From assembly GCF_022605725.1 (NCBI RefSeq), contig NC_065549.1:33433690-33497689 (forward strand): a stretch of DNA of 64,000 nucleotides. Direction: 5' to 3'. The position numbers and the translations under genes were made by a program. Below, piece by piece: positions 20,931 through 31,199 of the stretch. A model generated the notes under the pieces. That model was not told the origin of the DNA and made no database searches. It saw only the letters and a program-made list of their open reading frames with translations. How positions within the stretch are numbered: the stretch's first letter is position 1; every line of letters starts with the position of its first letter. This stretch comes from Anthonomus grandis grandis. Lineage: Eukaryota; Arthropoda; Insecta; Coleoptera; Curculionidae.

Positions 20931-23900
20931 TCAATTCCATCTCAAGAAATCAGAATAAACTTAACATTCATTAAAAGTTTAAATCTTAGAAGATTGAAAG
21001 GCTAGAAGTAGCATGCCATGGAACTATGGGCAGGTTTGTTTGCTTGCAACATCTCTGATGCAATGATGCCAAAGACTCATATAGAAATGGCAAAAATCAC
21101 TTTATATTACCATAAAAATTTTCAGTTGTTTCCAAAGGCACAAAACAATACTACTGCTCACCTTTAATAAAATATCAAGCATTTTTTTACATAAAATATG
21201 ATAAGATACTCTATATCGAAGTCAATATACAACGTTAAATAAATATAAATAAAGTATATTAGAGAAAACAGTAATGGCATTGCAACGCCGCTCGTTGATT
21301 GATTGTTGATGTCACCGATACAAGCACTCTCTACCAGTGACGTCGTCAACAAATATTTACATGATAAATATTTATTAATATTATAGATTTCTTAATAAAT
21401 TTCTTAAAAGACACAAATTTTGATTGAAAATTTGTATTGAAAAAAACTCAGTTTTACATCATTTATTTTATATCACATAATATATACTTCTATGGTGCTG
21501 ACTTTTTCAGGGACAGTATTGCTTCAGCGGAAAGAGTTAAAACTATAAAGATGTTCAAATTGTGAAGGAGTTTTGTGCAGGTTTTTTATAGGTTATAAGA
21601 TTTTTATTATGAATATTTAACATGTACAATGGTTTTGAGACATTTAACACTGGCCTATATAATATCTTATACCAATTATTATGTCATATCAATTTATACT
21701 AAAAAACAAAGCTTACCTAAGTACTTTTACAAGTCATTTAAATATGTAGTATGTTGGGCTTTTTCAATAAACATGTTATTATTTCTTAAGTATTTTAATA
21801 ATGACTTGAGGCATCTAATTCGATTTCTTTGGCACAAATTTATTTCTTGCAATCTTCAAATTTTAATTTGTTGTCCTTTATTTTTTTCCATAATTTTCCA
21901 ACTTTAGCTTTTGAAACGGTGGAATAATCAGTGCTTAAGTCCCCAGGATATCATTTTGATTTTACCCTAGAATAATGTACCTAAAAATATAGTATTACCA
22001 AAATTAAAAAGAAAAATTAAAAAAAGTGTATTATGATATTCCAATTGATCAATAAAATTTATGTTATTATAAAGGATCTTTGTAATATCATACATTTGAT
22101 TAATTGCATTTAATTAAACAAATATAACACAATAAAATACTATATAAATTTTAAATAAGATATATAGAATAAGATGATACATGGCATAAAACTCTTATTT
22201 GTACTTAGAGAAAGAATTGAATAATAATTTTTAAATGTGCTATATTAATATCTATTTTGAGTGTATTTTTACCTTTTCCTTGGCAGAGTCAGGGAATATA
22301 TGGCAGTTAAACGAAAACGGCTTGGATGAGAAATAGTAATTTTTGACCTAGACCCCATGGTTAGTGTAGAACTATTAATCTCAGATGCAGTTATTATTGA
22401 TAATGAATAATCAGATCTGTAATTATACAAAATTTGGTGTATCAAGAATATTAATCTATTTTAATTATCCATACTTGTCTATATTAGTTTTACTCTTTGT
22501 ACTATATACTGTTTTGGAAGCTAAAGAAGTTTTTGCACTCTTTAGGAAAGCTACCCCTGCAGCTTTGAAGGGTAAATCACTTGGTAAATTAACTGAGTTA
22601 CCGGCTGATGTGTTTTTAACCAGCACATCGAAAATCCTAGTAAAAAAATACTTTTACACACATACCTAATTTAATAAGTATTAGGTATAAATAAAGCTTA
22701 TATGAGTAACACTAATACTATTTGTGACGAAGCTGTATGTTTTACAACACAGCCCAAGCACAAGTTTTAAAAGGTTGTTTTTTTAGCTTACATAATGTAG
22801 TAAATAAAAGCATTTAAACCTTTATCAATAATTCTAAGGTAAAATATAGCCATACTCTATAAATATACTAAAAAATATATTTAAAAATAGTTACCTTTGA
22901 GGTAGAGCTGATTTTTTTAATAAAGTCTGGCTACTGATAATATTATCTCCCTTATACAATAAGAAATCACTGCTAAGGATGTGATCTGAACAAACAAATA
23001 CGTTCTTTTTAATTGTGTTGATTTCCATTGATGAAATCCATTGTTCCCTTTGAGTATAATCATTAGGCAATCTATAATAAGTATTTGATATTTAATCAGA
23101 AAGCAAAAAAATTTCAGTAATAAATTAAAATGTGGTGCCAATTACTATATATATTATTGTAAGTTGCAATAAGGTAAAACAAAAAAAAAATTATCGACCA
23201 AATTTTAGGGAAAGACAAAATTAACTTAATACATAGATATCAATTAAATAAATTTCAAAATTCTTTAAAGGCAATAAAAAATTAGTAATTTCATCTATCT
23301 ACCTAATGACTATTTTAAAAAAAACATAACTATGTATATATAGATAGGTACATAGGTATTATGCCTTTTTTCTGCCAAAACAACAAAAAAAAACATAAAA
23401 TCCTGTAATAAAACCAGGGACAAAATTCTAGTTTTATATTTTTTATAGCCTATTAATAGATGAATATGTACAAAAAATATTTATATTTAAAAATATAAAT
23501 ATTTTGGTATTTTACGCACACTTTCGCATTTAAGTTTCCCCCATTTTACGTTTATGATGATGGTAACCCCATGATGTGATGTTATGAAAGTATCGGTACT
23601 TACTTTTGAAAAGATCGGCTTGAATCACCTTTTTATCATGATGCGGCACAAACGACACAAGTTTTTGCCATCCTAGCAATTTAAAAAAAATACTAAAATG
23701 TGGCCTTTTTCCTTTTTAAACCAAAAATAAAAGAATATACACAAATCCCGAATATAAACAAAAAGCCGTTTGAGAGATGACACTACGCGTATGGCTCAGG
23801 CGCTTTAGCTCCAGTGTTGTCGCTTCAAATTTTTTAGAAGCAGTTTTAGGGAGAAGAATGTTAATAATTTTGTTTTTTTCTTAAGGATATTTCATTTATT

Positions 23901-24388
23901 TTCAAAATAGGTTAATTGTAGTATTTATATTTTTTATTTTAAATTTTCCTATAAAATACAACACCAATAATAGTTAAATTAACGTTATAATGGTTGTTAA
24001 AATATAGGTAAAAAACAAATTTCCCCCGTTGCAAATTTGTGTCGACTTGACAACAGAGAATCGGCTAATATGTTTGTAAACAAAACACCCCTCTTGCCAC
24101 TGTGCACATGTTGGACTCAGACAAAGTTGTGGTTTACTAATTCTATCCTTTCAATGTTCTAAGGTTTAAATCTTGTTTTGCTGCAGAAATTTGTTGCCTG
24201 CATAATTTTTTTTTTTAATTATTCACGTGTTATGTCTAATTAAGAAAAAAAATACATTCCGAAAATTTAAGTTATTTTGACAAAGCGTCAAAATATGCAG
24301 TTAATACCTACATAATATTTCGATACTTTTCCTAGTTTAGTTGGTTTCATTTTGGCATCAGTGTTTTGTTAAAGTAAGCAATAACAAC
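20931..24388. other. AT-rich stretch without a supported gene
   Basis: Most of it is simple A/T-rich sequence. At 22520-22640 the plus strand reads LFRKATPAALKGKSLGKLTE and LPADVFLTST, which has coding-like composition but no recognised family. It could be an isolated exon or chance. A GC-richer spot lies at 23760-23840, with no motif. Confidence 0.4.
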
Positions 24389-24990
24389 AGTAGTATGAAA
24401 TATTTGTTTAATCTAGTAATATTGATAACAATGGTTTATACGCTGCAAAAAAGAAATGGGTTGATGGGTCTTTATTATCAACAAAATTAGTCTGCTAGAG
24501 CAGCACGTACTTTTAATGGTGGTCATTTGTATGAAAGGGTAAATCCTTATGTAATGGATTGAATGGGGAAGATTAAAGAAACAGGGTCAGTACAAAACAA
24601 AAAAATAAAGATCAGCGTCCAGTGTGCATTTACAGTGTTGGGTTATGTTGACATGAAACCTAATACATCTGCTCGAAAAATTGCTACCGCATTTGATGTG
24701 CCTAAAGGTACCGTTCATTAAGTTTTAAAGCTACAGAAATATTATGCCTACAAAGTCAAACATAGTACAAGTAAATTATTTTGATCGTCGTTAAATCATG
24801 AGACATTTGCTGTACAATATCTGTTTCTCGATCCAATGCTCCTTTTATTTACATGGTGAAGTCAGTAGGCATAACTGTCGATACTGGAATAAGACTAATC
24901 CTCATTTATTTCGAAAAATACATACAGAGCAACCTCAAAAACTTGATATATGCGATATCAGGGATAAGTGAATGATCCCTCATTTCCGAG
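24389..24990 (+). pseudogene. decayed mariner transposase, N-terminal two thirds
   Basis: In shifting frames the plus strand shows ARAARTFNGGHLYERVNP and KIKETGSVQNKK. The helix-turn-helix reads TSARKIATAFDVPKGTVH, then QKYYAYKV. The region just after the first catalytic Asp reads LHGEVSRHNCRYWNKTNPHL. This order is typical of the DD41D-type insect transposases. Multiple stops are present, the second and third Asp regions are missing, and no TIR is found. Confidence 0.78.
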
Positions 24991-26714
24991 TCGGTGTGTG
25001 CAATTGCCATTTGGCAAGAAATCTATGATAATAATAATAAACGTCTTTTATTTATTAAAAAAAAACTACAATTGTGTGAATGTCATAAATACATTTCTAT
25101 AAAGATATAAGAGAGGCGAAATCGAGCCGTGTGGCTATTCTTACTTAACCTACCTAATCCCTCTAAAATAAAAACAAAATGTTTTGCATTTTATTAGCGA
25201 ATAGTTTTTTCAAAGTATGCATATATAGTAGAAAAAAAAACGGCAGACGATTACCGTTTCCAAAGAAGAGTGAAACTATACCGGAATCTCAAATGAAATT
25301 GGCAATTTTTATCCCCTATAAAGGGTAAAATTTTTAAAAATCCCAAAATAAATATTGCGGTCACAACTAACATCTCCAGCCATCTGAGAAGAAAGTAAAA
25401 TCGCGTTCCTCCAAACAAAACAAAAAAAAACTAGAAAAACTATAATTGAACGCAAAACCTGTATAGAATGCTGAGGTAAACAAAAGCTGAGATGAGAAAA
25501 AGAACGGAAAACAGCGCATCGGCTACAACTGACAACAAAAAGCCAGCGGTCGACTGTCATTTCGCCAGTCAATTCAAAAGTAAGTAACAAAAATGCTCTA
25601 CAAAAATGGTTTATAATCTACAGAAAATCCCTTCGCAGAAAACCACTATTTCCATAGGGACAACAAGAAGGAGCTTACTATAGTTGGATGAAAACTAAAA
25701 GAATAGAGCCCACAGAAGAATAAACTCAATAGACGCCATTTCTGCTCATAATAAAAATAACATATTTATAGCTATTTGTCAAGGACTCAAGACATACAAC
25801 TATCCACAACCCTTAATGGACATTTTTTAAATGATTCTCAGGCTTTTCCAGATAGTAAGTGTGCAAAGAGCAAGGTGAGAACCAACAAGCAAAAAAGTCT
25901 AAGGAATAAAAAATCTACTGAGAAAAACAAAGTACAATAAGATAGCCTTTAGACTTTAAAAGAGGTTAGACTTACTGGAACTACTAATACTCTAGAACAA
26001 TACCAGAAAAATGTGTGAAAATCATAAATATAATAATTTTTTAAAGCCCGATGGAATAGTTTCGAAATATTTAGAATTATCATTATTGTTTTGGCCGAAA
26101 GAGACCAATAATTTTAGGAGAATATGACAGTCAAAGCAAACAAGTATACAAATTCTAGAAAATTAATACTACAGGAATAATATAACCTAAATTGGGGCCA
26201 AAATGGGGCTCTCAAACAAGATGTTTACTTAAAAAGTAAACATTATAGATAAAAACCAAATATCCAGACGTAAGTAGAACCCAAATAAACCCTACAAATC
26301 AACTTTAACTACAGAATGCTAATAAAATTGTACAAAAACTAGGAGAATAATTTAATTATACTCATTATTCATAATATTATTAAGTTATTTATAATCATAA
26401 TTTTATTATGATAGAGATATGAAACAAAAAAATTACTTAATACACCAGACGATAAAAAAATTAATTTTAAGCTCTCATAACATTATGTTAGAAGTTTATT
26501 TAGAAAATAAGATTTTACCAAATATAAGTAAATTTTCTCGTTTTTATAACTTAATTTTCTCGTTAACATCTGTGCTTTTGCGTATGTAAGTTTTTTAAGC
26601 TGAATTCAATTGCCCAATTTTTAAAAAAGTATTTTTCTATGAAACGTCTAGTGGAGTTTCCAATTTGTTGTTATCGACATTAAAATAAATTAAATAAAAA
26701 CGATCAATATTTAA
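24991..26714. other. AT-rich stretch without a recognisable gene
   Basis: The beginning (about 25040-25140) is slightly GC-richer and might be a retrotransposon 3' end, but no domain can be read. The rest is A-rich on the plus strand. Confidence 0.45.
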
Positions 26715-26886
26715 TATCAACTATTTGTTGAGTTTTCAGGCGCCTCAAGATTGTCGACTGGGCATCAAAGCAATCTGCAATGCTACTACGAGATCAAGAG
26801 GGTGCAAAGTCCGATGGCGCTCGCTCTAAAGGTCTCGCGCCTTTTTTTCGCCATTTCAAATGCATTGAAAGAGACATCTGTTTGTC
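26715..26886. other. short GC-rich island
   Basis: It stands out against its AT-rich surroundings. It contains GGCGC..GCGCC (about 26816-26841), able to pair and followed by a T run, and GAGACA..TGTCTC inverted copies near 26871-26889. One plus frame stays open for about 55 codons after a tttcag acceptor-like site (about 26732-26741). It could be an exon, a SINE-like or small RNA sequence. No A or B box was recognised. Confidence 0.3.
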
Positions 26887-27590
26887 TCGTTATATCTGTG
26901 CGTGATAAGAATTTATATTGAAGAAATACTCAACATTAAATAGAGAGTAAAAAACTCGTTACTGGTCATTCCGTATATAAAATTAAATCTTCTGGTAGTT
27001 TCTAATAAAGATAGAGCAAGGTTTAGTATTATCATAGAAACTAACTTTTTGAAAAAAATCTATAACTAATTTTGAATATATGCCTAACAGCAAATTTTAT
27101 AGTGCGACAAATATCAGTTTTATGTAGTATCGGTTATTATGATTCTAATTTATTTAATAAAATCAAATATGTTTTTATTTGATTATTGTCTGAATATCAT
27201 TTATTTGATTTTAAAGATTTTATTTCTACTCTTTTAGTCATTGTAAAATATATATTTTTGAACTTGCTAATTTTATTTTGTAATTAAAACTGTTGTAAGA
27301 ATGTTTTGAAGCTTTGTAATTTAATTATTTAAGTAAGAATAAATATATTATTATAATAATTTAGTGATTTGAATTTTCCATGCTCATTCGAAATAAATAC
27401 TACATAAACAAAATATAATTTTTTTTAGTTAAAATAAATATGAGCATTTAATACCTCTATCCATTAAACATTTTTAAAAAGGTAACCCAGAGGGACTGGC
27501 TGAAAAAAAAGTTTAGCTCAAAAAGTCACTTCTCTTATTTTAAAAAGTAATAATTTTTACCTTTATTTATGCTTTTTTAATGCTAATAAC
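26887..27590. other. AT-rich stretch without a recognisable gene
   Basis: Nothing supportable is seen before the LTR that begins at 27591. Confidence 0.5.
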
Positions 27591-27791
27591 TGTCTAAACG
27601 AAATTTTTTAGTATTTTTACATTTTTAGTAGTTTTAAGTATCCATGCATAATTATATAAAATTGTTTATGTTAGTCGATCAAGGTGTTTGCGATAGATTT
27701 TAAGCTCACGTTTGTTAAGTTCACAAGGTCGTAATTGGCAAATAGTTGAAATTATGATTACGTTGCTCATCTTGATTTTTATAATTACCAC
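27591..27791 (+). repeat. 5' LTR, part shared with the 3' copy
   Basis: It is about 94 percent similar by eye to 29504-29706. The LTR must continue beyond 27791, because the promoter lies just downstream. Its exact end and the primer binding site were not identified. Confidence 0.82.
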
Positions 27792-27812
27792 GAATTATTA
27801 TTTTAAGATTGA

Positions 27813-27820
27813 TATAAATA
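27813..27820 (+). promoter_or_regulatory. TATA box of the 5' LTR
   Basis: TATAAATA sits just past the part of the LTR shared with the 3' copy. A CAGTATTG sequence about 30 bp downstream could be the initiator. Confidence 0.5.
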
Positions 27821-28026
27821 GATGTTAATTTTTATGAATAATCCAGTATTGAGTTCTACACCCAGTAGTCTCTCATTGCTCAACCTACTACGGCCAAGCC
27901 ACCTTGTCTTAAACCTATAGTGAGGCTGCTATAGAGTAGTAGGGAAGTCAGACAAGCCAATCAAGCCACGCAGAGCAGTCAAGTCAAGTCAGGTATAACC
28001 GCCAAAAAGGGCCGTCTCTATCTTCA

Positions 28027-28165
28027 AATCAAAGCAGTCAAAGCAGTCGAGCCAATCAAAGCAGTCAAAGCAGACAAGTCAGTCAAAGCAGTCAAGTCAA
28101 TCAAAGCAGCCAAAGCAGTCGAGCCAATCAAAGCAGTCAAAGCAGACAAGTCAGTCAAGCAAATC
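28027..28165 (+). repeat. minisatellite, ~9-bp units inside a 72-bp higher-order repeat
   Basis: Units of the type CAAAGCAGT with variants (AGACAAGTCAGT, CGAGCCAAT) repeat many times. A block beginning AGCAGTCGAGCCAATCAAAG at 28042 recurs at 28114, giving a 72-bp period. The array lies in the leader between the LTR and env and is purine-skewed with almost no T-rich sequence, unlike its surroundings. Confidence 0.85.
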
Positions 28166-28325
28166 AAGCTACGCTAAGCAGTCACGCCAGCCAAAGTAGT
28201 CAACCAAGAAAGGCAAATCAAGCCAAAACAGCCGCGTCCATCATTGAGAAAGCATTGGAAGAAACAATCAATGAAACAGAAGTCAAGATAGAACAGCAGA
28301 TAAATCGCTTTCAATAAGCCACAGC

Positions 28326-29510
28326 ATGGAAATTGTCAACAAGATGAAAGGATACAAGCGCATAGCAGACAGCAATGAACTCAAAATCCATATTCTAATG
28401 GTCTATCAGCTGGCATCTGACTTCATCACTGAAATAAGTGGTTACTACCTGAAACTTTTCTAGATACTTTTCGAACAAGGATCGATATTTACCATCCTGT
28501 CACCAGCTTATGTTCACAATATCCTTCAGAAAGCCAACGCAAAGTTACCATCCTATTTAAAAATAAGGCAGATACCCATAAGAACGTCGCTACAAGAAGA
28601 GGGAAGGCGATTGGCAAAAATGTTCACACATTTTGCCATTGAAGATATTTCCAATTTCAACCTCATGAAAGTATATCTAACAGCCCTTCATGTTGAAAAC
28701 AATTCCTACTGGTCTCTGAAAATACCTAATGACATTCCGGCAGTCGACTACAACAATCAACAGTACTTCGAGCTGTCACACGATGAATTAACAGCATGCA
28801 TACGCCAAAGCAACAAATACCTGTGTTCACCGACAACGGTTAGAAATATAGACGCCAGTCCAAATTGCGTCATTGACGAAATATATCAACGACAGCAAGG
28901 GAAGCTATGCAACATAAAAACACACGAACTGCACACCACCATATAAAAACAGCTTTTCACGCCAAATACATGGATGTTTATTTTGCCAAATCCAATAAAC
29001 ATCGCCATTACCTGCAACGGCATAAGGGAAGAAATATTAGTAAATACCACCGGCATAATTCAACTAACCGAAGCATGCATCTTAAAAACCAAACAAAACA
29101 ATATAATCGCAAAACGCTTCGATACCGTTCCTGTTATGTCAAGCTATACAAAAACATCAACATTTGTTAATATCACCGACCTACACCAAGCAAAAACCAA
29201 TCCAGTAGTAGTTTTTCGAGGGAACCCGTATTCAACGTAGCAGATAACCCGACTAACCTTTCATTCAGAGCAGCGACTAGGTCAGCAGTTGGAAGGCAAA
29301 ATATGGAAGAAAGTCACACTTCACTCCTACACTGCAAGTGGCTGTACCATATTGATCATTATCTGGATATGTTGCATATCCTTATGGGTTATGAAGAGGC
29401 AGTACAAGCGACGTCGATCTACATATGATCCCAACGAGACGACGATGGTGGAACTCCGACCCTTAAACCTTCCCCCAGCAGAAAGCAGAGAGAGCGGAGA
29501 ATATGTCTAA
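28326..29510 (+). pseudogene. env-like gene, baculovirus F / errantivirus type, broken
   Basis: A single reading frame of about 395 codons from the ATG at 28326 is interrupted by stops at 28461, 28944 and 29238. It resembles the membrane fusion proteins shared by insect errantiviruses and baculoviruses: a helical region, then Cys-containing segments with predicted N-glycosylation sites. A hydrophobic membrane anchor follows at about 29330-29395, and a basic cytoplasmic tail ends in the LTR. The N-terminal signal region and the furin cleavage zone are not visible, so the front is missing or divergent. The family mediates membrane fusion. This copy is inactive as it stands. Confidence 0.72.
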
Positions 29511-29706
29511 ACGACATTTTTTAGTATTTTTACATTTTAGGTAGCTTTAAGTATCCATGCATAATTATTTAAAATTGTTTATGTTAGTCGATTAAGATGT
29601 TTGCGATGGATTTTAAGCTCACGTTTGTTATAAGTTTGCAAGGCCGTAATTGGCAAATAGTTGAAATTATTATTACGTTGCTCATCTTGATTTTTATAAT
29701 TACCAC
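29504..29706 (+). repeat. 3' LTR, truncated
   Basis: It begins immediately after the polypurine tract and overlaps the env stop codon. Similarity to the 5' copy ends abruptly at TAATTACCAC, before the TATA box. Confidence 0.82.
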
Positions 29707-30349
29707 TTCTTTATACTAAAAAAGCTAGTTGTGATAATGATAATTTTACTAGTTCTGTATTTAGCACTAACTTTTTCTGCTTTTTTTGCCCGTTATTTTG
29801 TATGAATTCACTGTTCGCTCTAACGCTGTATTAAATACTCGCTATATAAACTTCCGAGATGTAACAGTTTTCGTCTTATTGTAACTTCATAATTAACTAC
29901 AGTAGTATCACTTCATGCTGAAAACAAACAAATTTTAATTAAGAAATTCTAGTATATTAGCTCCCAGTTTCCACGAATCCCGAAGCAATTTAAGGATACC
30001 TGGCATCAATATAGCGGAAACTCCCTAACGGCCGAAGTTTATTTTCAGTGTGAACTTTCGAACAGCCAAGAAATTTTCCCTGGAGAACTAAAGTGTTTCT
30101 TTTATTTTATAACTATAGTCACTATTGATGCAATAAATAAGATTCTTTATATATTAGCTAGAACAAATTTTTAGTAGATATTGCCAAAAAAACGTGGAAA
30201 AGTTCGTCGAAATCTTAAAATTTTGAGCGATTTTCAGCAAAGTTTACAGGTTTGAATGTGAAACTTAAAAAAAAAATCCTTATATGTTATTCTCTCTCTC
30301 CGTTTCCTTATCCGTTTTGGGTGTTGCCTATTAACAAGGCTAGTTTAAC
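29707..30349. other. intergenic stretch without a recognisable gene
   Basis: No motif is supported on either strand. Confidence 0.45.
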
Positions 30350-30544
30350 TTTGGGTAAGTTCCGTAACCTAACCTTGGTAAATCTTCGGTTAGAAGCGGT
30401 ATTTTTACGGTTCCTGAAAATATCGGTTTGAAATGGAACGCTCTGGTTTCTTGTTATTCCTTGGTCTTGTTTTCCTTTGTTGGTATTAGGTTATAAATTC
30501 CATTTTTGCGTTATAGGTACCTATAAATTTTTATAATACCAATA

Positions 30545-30670
30545 ATGAATGCAGATGCAAATGCTGTTGGTATATTTGAGCTCCTGCTCCTAAGCAGTGA
30601 TGAAAGCTCTTGCAGTAGCGACGATGAGGAAATGGGTCCTGCGCGTGTTTTTTCAAAAATGGGGGTTTGA
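30545..30670 (+). pseudogene. possible transposase N-terminal remnant
   Basis: A 41-codon frame runs MNADANAVGI, then LLLLSSDESS and an acidic CSSDDEEMGP stretch. After its stop, the other frame reads KKIDKYIKHTSII. Such acidic N-termini occur in Harbinger-type transposases, but no catalytic motif follows, so this is only a suggestion. Confidence 0.3.
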
Positions 30671-30880
30671 ACATTTTTAAAAAAAATTGATAAATACATA
30701 AAACATACCTCCATTATATCAAAAATAAGACCTGGATTTGAATTGCAGTCAAGTGTTTTGAAGGCAATGAACTGAATTAAGCAATTAAATGATCAAATTT
30801 CATAAACAGGAAAAAACCACGAAAAAAACAAACCAAAACTTTATAACATACACCTTAACCTAGAAAAAACACAGGATTTC

Positions 30881-30933
30881 CGGATGTCGTAGATTAAACT
30901 CAGAATATAAATACGTTTAATCTACGAAATCCG
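30881..30933. repeat. long hairpin
   Basis: CGTAGATTAAAC (30888-30899) and GTTTAATCTACG (30915-30926) pair perfectly. The pairing continues outward as CGGAT/ATCCG with one mismatch. It lies inside the GGGTAAGTT element. Confidence 0.8.
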
Positions 30934-31199
30934 TAGGAATAACCAAAGGAACCGAAAAAAATTATCGGTCGTTTCGGTTGATATTTGTAATCAATTTTTC
31001 AGAAACCACGTTTCATAACCGAACCAAATTTCAGAAATTGGATAATTATGGAACGGTAACCAGCACAACCGGAGGAACCGGTTAAGTTACAAAACTTACC
31101 CTTTGTTTACGGCGCTGGCGCCTCTAAATAGTTCGGTCGATGTTAGTTAGACTAAAACTATTAACTGTAGTTAGCGGTGCTTACAACGCCTCATGATAT

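Larger units (their letters stand above)
27591..29706 (+). mobile_element. env-only LTR retroelement (endogenous insect retrovirus-like)
   Basis: Two direct repeats starting TGTCTAAACGA (27591-27791 and 29504-29706, differing at roughly a dozen positions) bracket a leader, a minisatellite and an env-like frame. The right copy is preceded by a purine-rich tract (about 29480-29501) and starts inside the env stop codon, as in errantivirus-like elements. No gag or pol is present, and the right repeat stops where the left one goes on to its TATA box, so the 3' LTR is truncated in U3. A copy derived from a spliced env RNA, or an internal deletion, would explain it. Confidence 0.8.
30353..31101. mobile_element. 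short DNA transposon, GGGTAAGTT ends, TTT target duplication
   Basis: The ends GGGTAAGTTCCGTAACCTAACC and GGGTAAGTTTTGTAACTTAACC are inverted copies. Both sides carry TTT (30350-30352 and 31102-31104), a 3-bp duplication that suits PIF/Harbinger-like or related superfamilies. The interior is rich in AACCG/CGGTT variants on both sides, which could be transposase-binding repeats. A small open frame (30545-30670) is the only coding candidate, so the copy is non-autonomous. Confidence 0.65.

Noticed and set aside
22385..22669. 94-codon plus-strand frame as a gene
   Set aside because: Only a short middle part has coding-like composition. The start and end are low-complexity and no family is recognised.
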